Shown here: piece after piece, positions 20,833 to 33,599 of the stretch | How positions within the stretch are numbered: position 1 is the stretch's first letter | How the letters are laid out: the number at the start of each line of letters is the position of its first letter | DNA from: Capsicum annuum | Taxonomy: Eukaryota > Streptophyta > Magnoliopsida > Solanales > Solanaceae | DNA: 64,000 nucleotides | Assembly (NCBI RefSeq): GCF_002878395.1 | Contig: NC_061121.1 | Coordinates: forward strand, 12,664,184-12,728,183 | Direction of reading: 5' to 3' | Program-made: the position numbers and the translations under genes | Notes under the pieces: generated by a model | Databases searched by the model: none | Told to the model about the DNA's origin: nothing | The model's input: only the letters and a program-made list of their open reading frames with translations

Positions 20833-23382
20833 TGTAATGTCACAAATCTAGTACCCGAAATGCTATATGGTACTCATGACCCCAAAGGACCACAAGCTAA
20901 CCCATGACTGATAGTTGTACCTATATACTATAGGACATCATGTAAAATGCGAAAATAATAGACCAGAACATGCCATAAGGTTCAAAACGAATAAAACATA
21001 CTATCTAAGAGTACGATGTATCCATACCAAAACATGAACTGAAATAAACTGTCTGATCATACTGTAGTCTGAAAGCCTTTAAAACTTAATTGTCTGAATA
21101 AGGAGTTGATGGGACATGTCCCCAACTAACTCCAACTACTGAAATAAACTAAGTAATGACATAATAAAGTAATGATCATGTCCTCGAAGGATGAGGACTT
21201 ACTGCTAAATCTGACTTCTGAGACTGGAATGCCACTGATGCTCTGGAGCTCATGCTTCTGAACCTATGGTATAAAACACCATAGCGCAAATGCATCAGTA
21301 CGATTGAATGTATTAGTATGCAAGTGAGGTAGGCTAAATGCAAGGGTTTATATGCATGAACAATACTAGCTGACCGAATAACATGAAAGTGAGAATACAT
21401 GCATGAATATGTGAACTGTATCTGAGATCAAGACATCACTGAATGTAAATACTAAAAACATAGGTTTCGTATAACTGCTGTACTATTATCTGAATGACTA
21501 TGTCTGATAGTCCTATTTCTGATGGAACTAGCTGAGTTCTGTACTGAACTGGGTGATTGTATCTGACAGTCCTGAATTCTATAGAACTATCTGAGTTCTA
21601 TTACCGAGACTGAGACTGAGACTTTAATTGTGGGAAGTAGTCATCTAACCGACATACCCCAAATAAAGCAATATAGCTGAGTTGGGTCCCAATCTATAAC
21701 CCCAATTAGAAGAGTGTCAATACCACACCACTGGTAAAGACAAGCTATGAGTGATCCCTTATCTAACATGTACTCTAAGGAGAACGGTGGGACCCTCATC
21801 TAACAGGTTAATCCACCTCATCAACCCTCATCTAACATGTTAGATATCTCAACCTACGCTGGTTACATAGTTCTGGAGCGCAAGGATTGCTTCTAAGAAT
21901 CACACCCTCTACTCGCAGGCAAGTTCCCATCCTTGGGATCACTCGGTTTTGAATCCTACTCCTATCTGATTAGACATTAAATTAATAATACTAAGATTAC
22001 TTAGTTTTCCTGAGTCATGAGACTGACTGAATTCTAGTGAACATGGCTTGACTGAGAGTATCTTGAAAATATGACATTGGCTCTAGACACACAACTAAAT
22101 TATCGGGTACAAGTACCCCCAGGACTCAATAGCATGAAACTGACATGCATTTCTTAACATATGACCATAGTCAACAATTCATAGTACAATCATCGAGGAT
22201 ATTCATGTAGTATTTGCATGCCATAAGCTCACACATGAATAGAAGTGCATGTAAACATGTCATAATTTCATAAGCCTAATCTCATGAGCATTATATCAAT
22301 TCGTCACAAGGCATAAAAATAATATGGGAGTCATTTGAACTTAAGGGTGAAACATAGGTTCATCATTTTGGTCACAATTGAGTCATAAGGCATGTTTCCC
22401 ATTCTCTTAGGCATTTTATTAAACACCTTGCATGCATAACTATAAGCTTAGGCTTGGACATTAAATTAATTCATTGTGGTTGCATAAATCAATATAATTT
22501 AGTAGATTTCTATCCACATGCTAGCATAAATTAATGAAAATATATTTAATGATTCCAACTTGGGTATCATACACAACATCAAGATAATCATAATCAATCC
22601 ACAACATAAACATCATAATTTATAATTTAAAATTGGATTCTTGGGCTTCATGGTCAAAAGGAATCCATGAATGAACACTTGACATACCTGGGTGGATGAT
22701 TTCTTAAAGATTTATGGAGGAAAGATTTAATTCTTGACTTGGAATTAAGCACCTAGGGTATTTTGTTCTTGGGGATTGATCTTTGAGAGAAACCCTAATT
22801 AGATGTTGTGAATGAATAATAAAGTTATGAGCTATTGTCTGGTATAATTAGGGGTTAAAAAAGGTGGAAAAAGACCCAAATACCCTTTTAAAAATGACTT
22901 TAAATTGCTGAACGGGATCTGCAATGGCTCATGAGACGGTCCGTTGCTGGCTCAACGGTCCGTCATTATGACCGTCACACTTAGGCCAGAATAGGGACTC
23001 ACTGCCTTATAGCGACGACTTGGGCGATGGTCCATCTCTAGCTTAACAGTTCATCAACCTGTTCGTCGCACCTTAGCCAGAATATTGACTTACTACCTTA
23101 TCTATGACGGTTTAGGCGACAGTCCATTGCCAGCTCGACGGTCCGTCAACCTGCCTGTCGCACCTGGGCGGTTCTGACAGCTCTTAGTAAAATGTCCATA
23201 ACTTTCTACTCCGATACTGGATTTGGACAAAATTGGTATTGTTGGAAAGCTAATTCAATTTTCCACACGATAAAAAGTCGAAATTGGCAAATTCTAACTG
23301 ATTTAAATATTAATCATTTAGAAAGTAATCACTAACTCTTCTGGAGACTAGATTTGACTTAAAGAAAGTTCAGGGTATTACA
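20833..23382 (-). mobile_element. Solo LTR, Ty3/gypsy-type (2550 bp)
   Basis: It begins TGTAATGTC and ends GGTATTACA, flanked by perfect 5-bp target duplications TGTAA (20828-20832, 23383-23387). Its content is collinear with 59495-61973, e.g. GGACCACAAGCTAACCCATGAC near the left. In reverse complement it matches the LTR at 35157 (CCAAATCC.GTATC and AGAAAGTTATGG). The orientation is minus, judged from the polypurine tract attached to the copy at 59495. No internal domain is present, so the element was reduced by LTR-LTR recombination. Confidence 0.82.
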
Positions 23383-23682
23383 TGTAAATTCGTCTGTTGT
23401 TTTTCTGAAAGAAAAATAATGTAGATGGACACTTTGCTAGGGAGATGCGACTAGGAAGCATGGTTAGGATGATCACCTAGATAGAAAATAACAGAAGACC
23501 AAGAAAGTAGCCTCGCGGGCATCGAGGGTTGAAATGATGTACAGTAAGTCTAGAAAACTTACGCCAATAACAGCTGTACTTAAAATAAGGAATCTAAATG
23601 AAGGGTACAATTTCTGAATTTTAAATTGCATCTCATGCCTTTTTGTTTGTGGTTTCGATTAGGTCCACTGCTGTTAACCTGA

Positions 23683-26058
23683 TGTAACGCCCCGAAATCT
23701 TATCCCAAGACGTCACATGGTACTTAAGGCTACAAGTAGCCTCAGGATAACCCTTTTGAGCCTGCCACTATCTCCACCACTTACTTTAGGATGTCAAACC
23801 AAACAATAATACTATATTATACCAAAATCAAACTAGTATAACAAAAAAATACCGTCTGCATATTAAAACAATACTGGAAAGTCTATAACACCACTGATAA
23901 TCTAGTCTGACAAAGACTCTACTACTCAAGAACTAGAGAGTCATTGGGATAGACCCCTAACTGACTCAAATTTAAATTAACAAAACCAACTACTAGTAAT
24001 ACTGAATGTCTGGAAAATAGGTCCCCGAACCATAAGGACTCACCGCTGTAGAAATGTAGACAAAGGTACTCGGGATCACCGACACTGCTGGGACCGAGCA
24101 CCTGTACCTACATTATGATATAATGTAGCACACAAACGTATATGTGGATCAGTACTTTGAGGATGTACTGAGTATATAGGGGTGTATGCAATAATTAAAC
24201 ATCATTATCAATTTTTATAGAAAACATGCATACTGATATAAATGACCCACATAGCCGGAATAAAACTGAGATATAGACCCCATAAATCAGGGATGGTGAA
24301 TTATGTACATAAACCTTATGAGTCATTAGACTTAACATTAAAATCCACATTCTCCTCTTATTCTCAGAACTTGTAAGCATAAAGGAATCTTGACAACAAT
24401 GGCCTTTCAAAACTTATACTTTTATCTTAAGAAGAGTAATGAACTTCTTTAAAACTGTAAGAACTCAATGACTTAGGATTACTGAACTTTGGGAAAACTT
24501 TGACACTTTAAGATGTTGGAATACTGTGGGAAACTTGGGACTCAATGACTTGGGACACTTGGTAGTTTCTTCTAACAAACATAAACCATGTGAGCTACAT
24601 GGAGTCTAACATCTTGCCCATGTTGGGGAGAGCTTTTCTATCCTTGCCATCGGAGTAGAACCTTAACTTTGATCACTATCTTAACCCACTTGGGGTAAAT
24701 CAAAAACCTATGGGGGCACGTAGTTCTGGGGCATGATACCTTGGAATCATACCCAACTCGGTGCTAAATACTACTCCCCTACTTAGCTAAAAAATTTTAG
24801 GAAAATCCATCTTAAACAATACAAAAGTGTGTAACGGAAGCCAACTATGCTTCCCTTTAGCTTCAGTCAAAAAGATGTGGACTTCTTTCTTAGCTTAGGA
24901 CTTAAATATCAAAATCAACTCTTTCCTTGAATCTTTGATAGACTATTATCAATAAGATTTAAATTTTTAATATCATGGAGATATCAATACACTTCTTGAA
25001 ACACTTTAGAAAATATCAAAAACTCATTCTTGGACTTAAAGCATGTATGCATATTCAAGAAATCTCAATTTCAAAATGAATATTAAATCATGACTTCAAC
25101 CTTGGAAACACTCAAAACATCAATGCATGGTAGGGAAGTGCAATTTATAGCAAAATTTCTCAAATTCAACCATATTAAGCGAAATAACATGCAATTTCAA
25201 GACTTGAACAATTTCAAGATTCATAAACTCAAAGTAGAGTAAATTAGATACAAATACACTTGCAAAAATATGAAATTCTTTAATAAAGTCAAAACTTTGG
25301 GCACAAGAACGAAAGGAGTGTTCTTTTTCAAACCCCACATACCTTAAATTAGAAGCTTTGAATGAACTCTTGACTTTGGGTTGCTATTCGTACAATTGAT
25401 GGGTGCTTCTTGTAGCCCTCGTAATGGGGGTTTTGATTCTTGAAGAATTTTTAAAAAGTGAAGGTTAAATTTTTGAGTTCTCTTGAATTTTGGGTTGAAA
25501 TCCTAGTGAGTGTTCTTGAGCAATTTAGGTGAAAGTAAATATAATTTGGTGTCTTAGGGATTAAATCCCTTGTTAAAGCTAAAAAAAAGTGGGGAAAATG
25601 ACCTAATTGCCCCCTAGGACGTGGAATTTAAAATTTGAAAATAACTGGGCATCGACGCTGTAGGCAATGCGACGCGTCGTGGGCATAAACATGATACTCG
25701 ATGCATTGCGCCATTATCGCGTCAAGCCTCAGTACTTTTCCTGCACAAAAATTGACAAATGCGATGGGCGACGCTGCACGCCAAGATCGCATTGGTCCAC
25801 TATTTTGGGACACCAAACGAGGTCTAAACGCGGTCTGAAAAATCCAAAACTTGTCCGAGAATACCCATTAACCTCCCGGATCATGAATTAGCTAAAATTT
25901 CAACTATCAAGGGTAGGGAAGGTCAGAAATAAAATCTTCAAGGTTCTAAGGTCTTGAAAATGACTAAGTCTCAAAACTTAGCCAAATTTCTAAGTATAAG
26001 GTTTCCTTCATCACGCTCTAAAGGCTTAGACAACAAGAAAAACTTGCTAGGTCTTACA
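23683..26058 (-). mobile_element. Solo LTR, Ty3/gypsy-type (2376 bp)
   Basis: TGTAACGCCCCG ... GGTCTTACA, with near-matching 5-bp flanks CCTGA (23678-23682) and CTTGA (26059-26063). Removing it joins GTTAACC with TGATCAGAACC, exactly as in the other palindrome arm. It shares with its relatives the GACGCG/GCATCG-rich block near 25650-25800. The small ORFs in it are not genes. Confidence 0.85.
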
Positions 26059-26132
26059 CTTGATCAGAACCACAAACAAGATTGAAAGGCAGATTGAGTA
26101 TCATTGCTTCCTTAGCAATATGGATTAATTGA

Positions 26133-26357
26133 TTATGTTTTCTTGCCTTTGCATGCTTTCAACATATATTGGAGAAGATCAGAGGCTTGCTGTAGTATGT
26201 TAATCCCAATAATTTTTAAGCTTGCCTCCATCTTACCAATTTGGTATTCAAGTTTGTCTTTGCCATCTTTGAAGTTCGTATAGAGTTCCTGGTCTTTTGT
26301 GAGCTCAATCAGGAACACTTTCTCATTTAAAGTTCTGGCATTGTGGAAGGCCTTCAA
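26133..26357 (-). pseudogene. Captured gene fragment in palindrome arm
   Basis: The minus frame contains KVFLIELTKDQE, then EYQIGKMEASLKIIGI and LQQAS, a helix-rich stretch. The mirror copy in the other arm (about 27380-27545, plus) keeps the same residues with replacements (KVFLIELTKDQEF, EYQIGKLEASLKIIGIHILQQAS). Conservation of the protein reading in both arms suggests a genuine exon fragment trapped before the inversion. The parent gene is not recognised. Confidence 0.5.
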
Positions 26358-26540
26358 AGCTTTTTCTTCAGAAGCCTTAAATGATACATGGGGGGTCTCT
26401 ATGTTTTTTTTAGGTCAAAATATGTTGATGCATAATCAAACAGTGGTTCCAATAGTTGAATAGCTCAATTTTATCGAGCGTTGCTCAATGCAGCTTGCTC
26501 AACCAGCCTTCAAGGGATATGATAAATTAATTAGCAAGGA

Positions 26541-26700
26541 GTTACGTAATGTTTGATCTAAACTGATTCCACCAAGTCTATCAAATGTTACGTAACTCTA
26601 GGCTCATTTCCCTATAAAAAACCTTTGCCCGAGTTAGTGAACAAATCAAATGAGCTCAATATCTCAACTTCTCTGCTGATCACTCTTCTCCTATATAAAG
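26541..26700 (+). promoter_or_regulatory. Promoter-like block: GTTACGTAAC palindromes and TATA box
   Basis: GTTACGTAAT (26541-26550) and GTTACGTAAC (26587-26596) are followed by TATATAAAGG near 26692. The other arm carries the mirror, with GTTACGTAAC at 27120-27129 and 27166-27175. TTACGTAA is a bZIP/ACGT-core type site. The TATA box points to the palindrome centre, where a DUF1985 exon fragment lies. Function is inferred only. Confidence 0.4.
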
Positions 26701-28664
26701 GACAAGATATCCGCCATGCAAAAGTTTACACCATCGTCAGAAATTCACACCACAGCAAAAGTTTTTAGAATGCATGACTAGTAATATCTCAATATCACTT
26801 TTATGGTTACCTTGACGTCTCTTACCAATATATTGGAATGAACATAGCGAGCAATTGTGCTTAGTTTGGTTTGTCAATTCCAATATAATTGCAAGAGATG
26901 TCAAGAAAGTCATAAAAGTGATATTGAGAGATTATTAATCATGCCTTCTAAAGACTTTCATTGTGGCAAAAATTTCTGGTGACAATGTAGATTTTTGCAT
27001 GGCGGATATTTTGTCCTCTATATGGGAGAAGAAAGATCAGCAGAAAGGCTGAGAGATTGAGTTCGTTTGATTTGTCCACTAACTCGGGCAAAGGTTTTTG
27101 ATAAGGTAATAAGCCTGGAGTTACGTAACATTTAATAGGCTTGGTGGAATCAATTTAGATCAATTGTTACGTAACTCTTTGCTAATTAATTTATAAAATC
27201 CCTTAAAGGTTGGTTGAGCAAGCTGCATTGAGCAACACTCGATAAAAGTGAGCTATTCAACTATTGGGACCATTGCTTGATTATACATCAACACATTTTG
27301 ACCTAAAACAAACATAGTGACCCTCCATGTATCTTTTAAGGCTTCTAAAGAAAGTGTTCTGAAGGCCTCTACAATGCTAGAACTTCAAAGAAAGTGTTCC
27401 TGATTGAGCTCACAAAAGATCAGGAATTCTGTATCAACTTTAAAGACGCCAACAACACGTTTGAATACCAAATTGGCAAGCTGGAGGCAAGCTTGAAAAT
27501 TATCGGGATTCACATATTACAACAAGCCTCTAATATTTTCTAAGATATGTTAAAAGCATGGTAAGGCTAGAAAACACAATCAATTATATCCATATTGATA
27601 AGGAAGTAATGATACTCAATCTAACTTTTCATCTTATTTATGGTTCTGATCTGGTCAACAACAGTGGACCTAATCAAAAACACAAACAAGAAGGCATGTG
27701 ATACAATTTAAAATTCAAAAATTACAGCCTTCGGTTAGATTCCTTATTTTAAGTACAGCTGTTATTGGTACAAGTTTTGTAGACATACTGTACATCATTT
27801 CAACCCTCGATGCTTGCGAGACTGCTTTTTTAGTTTTTTGCTATTTTATATCTATGTGATAATCCCAACCACGCTACCTAGATGCAGCTCCCTAGCAAAG
27901 AGACCATTTGCACTATTTTTTTCAGAGAAAAATAGTTGAATTTTTTATTACTGGATACACTTTCATAATTGTACTTGATTCAAATTTCTCATGTTCTAAG
28001 TCAGTTTCATCAGCCAGATTAACTAGAAGTTCCTTTCTATCCTTTGTTTCCTATTCAGTTAGCACTTAGTTGATCTTTCATCAACCCCCATTTTCCCTCG
28101 TAGGTATTCTTCTACCGCACCTTCTAGCGTATAATCATCACCCCAAGTAACCTAACCATATAAATTTGGGCTAGGGTAATAACTATATTGATTCCCATTC
28201 TTGGTTAAAGCAGTGGGAGGCTTCAAAGGACTTCTCAGAGTCCAATGCACCCTAAAAGTTAGTCCAATTGCTATTGAATCTCTTTACAATGACACCAAAA
28301 CTAAACCCCTTCATAATGCTTGACACATAAACATGAGTAACAACCGACATTAAATCTTAACAGGGTATCAGAACCATATTCATGGTCCCTCAGCCTTATC
28401 AGTTCAAACCTATCAAACTTAAATATAAAATTACAGATATCGTGTTTGAATGATCAATGACTAAACGGTAAAAACAACATTCATAAAATCAGTGTACTCT
28501 ATATGTGTTTTCATGATAACATTATCAGTAATACATACCTCCCACATATGAAGTGGTTCTATCTGCAAGTAGCTTATTTCTCTGAAGTTGATCAACTTTC
28601 AGTTTCTTATATCTATAAAGAAAAGGAAAAAAGTAATACCAAATAAGAGAAGAATAGAAAAAAC

Positions 28665-28860
28665 ATTATCCATCTGTTACAACAGATATGTTATCTGTTA
28701 CAACAGATGTGTAGTCTGTTGCAATAGATGTGTAGTCTGTTGCAACAAATGTGTAGTCTGCTGCAACAGATGTGAAGTCTGTTGGATACATCAAACCATC
28801 CTTGCTAGTGGTTTGATTTGTTTCAATAGTTGCTTCATCTATTGCAACATCAACAACAAC
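28665..28860 (+). repeat. 21-bp minisatellite of the CTGTTGCAACAG word
   Basis: CTGTTR words start at 28695, 28716, 28737, 28758 and 28779, an exact 21-bp spacing with consensus CTGTTGCAACAGATGTGTAGT. The apparent Cys-rich ORF at 28588 (7-residue CVVCCNR repeats) is a by-product of the 21-bp period. Confidence 0.8.
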
Positions 28861-29120
28861 ATAAATTACAAAGAAACAACAAATAAAAACATCAACAACA
28901 AAGAAATAACATCATAAACTATAAAGAAACAACAAATAAAAAACATCAACAATAAAGAAACAATATCATTTGTTCCAACACCATCAACAACAAAGAAACA
29001 ACATCCTTTGTTCTAATACCATCAACAACACCACACAATAAGTTTCTACAACACCAACCCCACCAACAACATCAATAACAACATTAACAACAAAGAAACA
29101 AACAAAATACATATAAAGAA
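28860..29120 (+). repeat. CAACAA/AAAGAAAC-rich low-complexity tract
   Basis: Many copies of CATCAACAACAAAGAAACAA. A related tract is at 51115-51260 in unit 2. No gene is seen. Confidence 0.6.
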
Positions 29121-29339
29121 AAATGATACTGCCAACAAGTCTTTTAAACTTCTCCTAACAAATGACTTTTTTAATATATTGCAATAAAAATTCTCAGTTC
29201 GTTTATTCAACACTTAAAAGTTTCTTTAATTTTTTTTTAAATAAATATGATATGGGTAAATGGTAATTAAATAAAAAATAGATGTAAATAACTTGCAAAG
29301 AAGAAGATGAGAATAAAAGAGCAATAGTGAACCATACCT

Positions 29340-29560
29340 TACCTGCAATGTCAAAAGAGGATCAAAACAACAAATTCAGTCGAAGAAAGATATGGATCGG
29401 TTTAGATCCGAAAGGATCTTTATGAGAAAGAGGAGAGAAAAGAGAAAAAAAATTGTGACAACCCTAATGAGGAGAGAAAGAAAAAAATAAGAGATAAATA
29501 AAATAAATTTAGGGCTGAAGAAGAGATGAGATAATTTTAAATGTAGACATAGATTTAATA
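29340..29560 (-). promoter_or_regulatory. Orphan pyrimidine-rich leader with splice donor
   Basis: On the minus strand a CT-rich stretch (TTTCTCTTTTCTCTCCTC) and GATCCTTTCGGATC lead to TTTTGACATTGCAG|GTAAGGTATGG. The same leader occurs in unit 2 (51490-51660), ending GACATTGCAG|GTATGG. It looks like the first non-coding exon of a minus-strand gene whose coding part is no longer recognisable towards 28600. Confidence 0.4.
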
Positions 29561-29734
29561 TTCATTAATAAATTGAGGGGCACGACGAAGATGGGTGACA
29601 TTGAAAAGACAAGATAAGACTAGTCAATGCGATTTTGAGTTATTCAAGAAATATTTTTTACCGTCTTTAGTAGTACTATTTTATCTTTCTTCTTTCGAAT
29701 AGAAGCTTGCTTTAAAATTAGAAGAAAAAACAAT

Positions 29735-30125
29735 TTCCAATAGATATGTCATCTGTTGCAACAGATATAACTATCTGTTTGAAAAATTCCAATAGCTCAG
29801 TCATCTGTAACAACAAATACAAATGTCCGTTTGATAATTAAATTAGATATGTCATCATTTACAACAAATATCAATATATGTTTGAAAATTTCTAACAACT
29901 CAGTCATCTGTAACAATAGATACAAATGTTCATTTGATAATTAAATCAGATATGCCATCTGTTGCAACAGATATTAATATCTATTTGAAAATTTCCAATA
30001 ACTCTATCATATGTCACAACAGATACAAATGTCTATTTGATAATTACATCAAATATGTCATCTGTTGCAACAGATATGAATATCTGTTTGAAAATTTCCA
30101 ATAGCTCAGTTGTTTGTTGCAACAA
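29735..30125 (+). repeat. 103-bp tandem repeat with full ATCTGTTGCAACAGAT palindromes
   Basis: The exact 16-mer ATCTGTTGCAACAGAT is at 29751, 29957 and 30060, with a decayed copy at 29854, giving a strict 103-bp period. Each unit also holds ATCTGTTTGAAAATTTCCAA and CTCAGTCATCTGTAACAAC. Confidence 0.85.
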
Positions 30126-31470
30126 ATTTCATTTCAATTAATTTAAGTAGAACTAGGGATGAGTTCATAAGGTCAACTATAACTTCAATTGAGTCTTTGC
30201 AATTGCATGGTGTTGGTATTGTATTTATTCTGATCCGAGCCATCGATTGATCACTCTGAGTTAAAAATATTCTCATTAACTTAATATTAAGATAGTACCT
30301 AAATTGATTTAGGTATAACTAGGGATGAATGAGTTTATAGGGTCAACTACAACTTCAATTGAGTTTTTTCAATTGCATGGTCTTGATATTGCATTCATCT
30401 CAACACAAGTCGTCGATCGATCACTCTGAGTTGAAAAGATTCTTATTAACTTAATGTTAAGCTAGTACCTAAATTGATTTAGGTATAAATACGGATGGAT
30501 GAGTTCATAGGGTTAACTACAACATTAATTGAGTCTTTACGATTGCATGGTGTTGGTATTGCGTTCATCTCAATCCGAGTCATCGATCGATCACTCTGAG
30601 TTGAAAAGATTCTCATTAACTTAATATTAAGCTAGTACCTAAATTTATTTAGGTATAACTAGGGATGGATGAGTTCATAGGTTCAGCTACAACTTCAATT
30701 GAGTCTTTACAATTACATGGTGTTGGTATTGTGTTCATCCCGACTCGAGTCATCGATCTATCACTCTGAGTTGAAAAAATTCTCATTAATTTAATGTTAA
30801 GCTAGTACCTAAATTGATTTTGGTAGAACTAGGAATGGATAAGTTCATAAGGTCAACTACAACATCAATTGAGTCTTTGCAATTGCATAGTGTTGGTATT
30901 GCATTTATTTCAACTCGAGTCATCGATCGATCACTCTGAGTTGAAAAGATTCTAATTAACTTAATGTTAATCTAGTACCCAAATTGATTTAGGTAGAACT
31001 AGGAATGAGTTTATAGGGTAAACTATAACTTCAATTGAGTCTTTGCAATTGCATGGCGTTGGTATTATGTTCATCTCAATCCGAGTCATCGATCGATCAC
31101 TCCGAGTTGAAAAGATTCTCATTATCTTAATTTTAAGCTAGTACCTAAATTGATTTTGGTATAACTAGGGATGGATGAGTTCATAGGGTCAACTACAACA
31201 TCAATTGAGTCTTTGCAATTGAATGGTGTTGGTATTACATTCATCGCAACCCGAGTCATCGATCGATCACTCTGAGTTGAAAAGATTCTCATTAACTTAA
31301 TGTTAAGCTAGTACCTAAATTGATTTTGATAGAACTAGGGATGAAAGAGTTCATAGGGTCAACTACAACTTCAATTGAGTCTTTGCAATTGCATGGTGTT
31401 GGTATTGTGTTCATCCCGACCCGAGTTATCGATCAATCACTTTGAGTTGAAAAGATTCTCATTAATTTAA
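30125..31470 (+). repeat. 170-bp tandem array upstream of Ulp1-A copy 1
   Basis: TCACTCTGAG (or one-base variants) starts at 30251, 30421, 30591, 30761, 30931, 31097, 31267 and 31437, a 170-bp period, eight copies. The unit core is GAGTCATCGATCGATCACTC, with CTAGGGATGGATGAGTTCA and CAACTACAACTTCAATTGAG. A homologous array (52090-53400) precedes Ulp1-A copy 2, so it belongs to the 5' region of that gene. Confidence 0.9.
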
Positions 31471-31479
31471 TATTTTAAA

Positions 31480-32394
31480 AACTATATTTTTAAAATTTTT
31501 AAAAATGAATTAAGATCAATTCGGACCGAATTAACAATTTCAAAACTTGTCATTCTTTTCCAAAATTACAAATCAACCCATATAAATCATCCATTTGCAG
31601 GAAAAACTTTCCCTCATTTTAAATCTCAAGTTCTTGCTCTTCTCTCTCTCTCTCTCTCTCAATAGTACAAACAATAACTACTCAACATATTGCTCAACCC
31701 TTCAAAACAGATTAATTTTCTTTCCATTTTCGACCATATAGTTGTTATTTTTGACTTCATTCTCGCTAGTATCCATTGTTTTCTCTGTCTTTATAGGTAA
31801 CAGAGTTCGAGAAAAGTTCTAAATTTGTTCTTTATTCTAAAAATTAGGGATTTTTCGTTAATGATGAAAAAAAAGACTTTTAGTTGTATTATCTTCGAGA
31901 ATGAGTTATAATTTTGAGTTTTGATGCTAAAAACATTGGAAGCACTCGAGAATATCCTAGTTTTTGTCACAATGTTTTTTTCGACCATCGTGGTATTGTT
32001 GGTGATATTGTTTTTGATGGCTATTGTTGGTGATATTGGTATTTGTGGTTTTGGTGGTGGTGTTGGTATTTGTAGTTTTGGTGGTGGTGTCGGTGGTCTT
32101 GGTGTTGGTATTGGTGGCATTGGTGGTGGTCTTAGTATTGTTATTGGTATTGGTGGCATTGGTGGTGGTCTTGGTGGTCCATCTGTTGCAACATGTGGAA
32201 GATCCGTTTGGAGATATTAAATAGGTCTTCAAATAGATTCCCCATCTGTTCCAACTTATGGGTTATCCGTTGGAGTATTTTTTTGTAATGTGGTGTATAA
32301 TGATTTATTGAAATTTGTCTTACCTTTTTTAAAAAAATTATGCAGATATCAAATGTAATATATTTTTTGTTTTTCTGTTGTTTGTAGTTAAAAG
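31480..32394 (+). promoter_or_regulatory. 5' region of Ulp1-A copy 1 with CT tract and GGT-rich repeat
   Basis: A (CT)n tract lies at about 31640-31660, just after CAAATCAACCCATATAAATC, and is conserved in unit 2 (53480-53580). At 31990-32210 a TTGGTGGTG/TTGGTATTGG repeat could read as Gly/Val-rich peptide, and has a counterpart at 53920-54100. A likely intron ends at TTGTTTGTAG just before the ATG at 32395. Leader plus first intron is the most likely reading. Confidence 0.5.
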
Positions 32395-33599
32395 ATGTCT
32401 CCCAAAAGAAAAGAAACTGAAAGTGGATCAACTTCTGACCACCCAACAAAAAAGGCTAGAGTACAAATAGATTTGGAGGAACTTCCTGAACAATCTCAAT
32501 CAGGGCAAAATGAAGCTTAGAAAAGTGAGAAATCCTTCTCACCAATGGGGTATGAATTAATATCAAAATCCCAGCATGATCCCATCAAAACTATTAGTAT
32601 TGACAGGTTTCGAGTTGCGATGCCGATAGATGTCTCTGCAGAAGTAACCGGTGATCTTGTACTTAAATGTTAGTTGGGGAAAGGTTTTGATGAATTTAGG
32701 AGAATTATGGAGAATGAAAACATAGACAGACTTTTTAAGAGGAGCTGTTTTGATACTTTCTTAAGCTGCCTGAGGACCACACTCTCCGTTTCCAAATAAA
32801 CATGGTATATGGTCTTCTCAAGCGCAGTATCAAGTATGCGGGGATGATAAAGATTCGAGGAGGATGAAGAAAATATGGATTAAATCTGGATCAACTGCTG
32901 TGGCATGCCAGTTTGTTTTGGATTGAAAGATTTTTCCATAGTGATGGGCCTGAGATGCGATCGTCCAGAAGAACCTCTCATCACGATACATCCCACAAAA
33001 GGTCCAACAAATGCAAGGAAAAAAAGATAGGTTGTTAGGCATTGTTGGATGTAGATACAAAACGGGGGATTTGATAGCAGATCTCGAGGATAAAAACATA
33101 CTGAAGCAGTACAGGGAGAAATTGTGCTTAGTATGGTTTGTCCATTTTTTTTATTGTCAAAAGACGTCAAGAAAGCCATAGAAGATGATTTGTTGGCACT
33201 TGCTGATGATTTTAAGAAATTTAACGACTATCCCTGGGGATATGACAACTACTACTTGACTATCCAATATTTATAAAGCTATGCCCAAGGACGATCACAT
33301 TATACAGCTTTCCTTGGGCTTTTATGGTAAAATTAATCACTATTTTTACTCATTTATTAATTTATATTGAATATAGTTGTTGTGACTTTTTTTTGCTTGC
33401 TTCTTGTTTACATTTTTTAGGCTTGGCATTTAAAGTCATTCCTCCCATCCAAAAGTAGTTCAAGGATTACCTGGATGATATTTCTCATCTAAGGATTCTT
33501 AGGTGGTTGGCTGCAAGGGGCAATAAAAAATTAAGGAGGCTGATCTCTTTAACCCTCCGGATGATACGGTACGTCTTCTTTCAACTAGAATAATTTTCC

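Larger units (their letters stand above)
20180..28590. repeat. Large inverted repeat (fold-back) 1, arms ~1.7 kb after removing LTRs
   Basis: The left arm (20180-20832, 23388-23682, 26064-26841) is the reverse complement of the right arm (26874-28590), with a ~32-bp centre at 26842-26873. Examples are GTTGAAATGATGTACAGTA at 23530 against its complement near 27800, and TGAGCTCAATCAGGAACAC at 26299 against its complement near 27395. Two solo LTRs lie inside the left arm only. The centre reads like the Ulp1-A DUF1985 exon (KLCLVWFV ... ARDVKK), so a gene fragment is included. Confidence 0.85.

Noticed and set aside
21176..25891. ORFs of 71-74 aa in the LTRs
   Set aside because: They lie wholly within non-coding gypsy LTRs and are not kept between copies.
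28588..28917. Cysteine-rich repeat peptide (CVVCCNR)n
   Set aside because: Produced by a 21-bp minisatellite; no signal peptide or conserved homologue in unit 2.
28665..30125. CRISPR-like array of short palindromic repeats
   Set aside because: Plant nuclear context, repeats continuous with spacers of the same family, no cas genes.
31921..32220. Glycine/valine-rich proteins on plus, Thr/Pro-rich on minus
   Set aside because: All frames of a TTGGTGGTG simple repeat are open; position in a leader/intron and poor match between units argue against coding.
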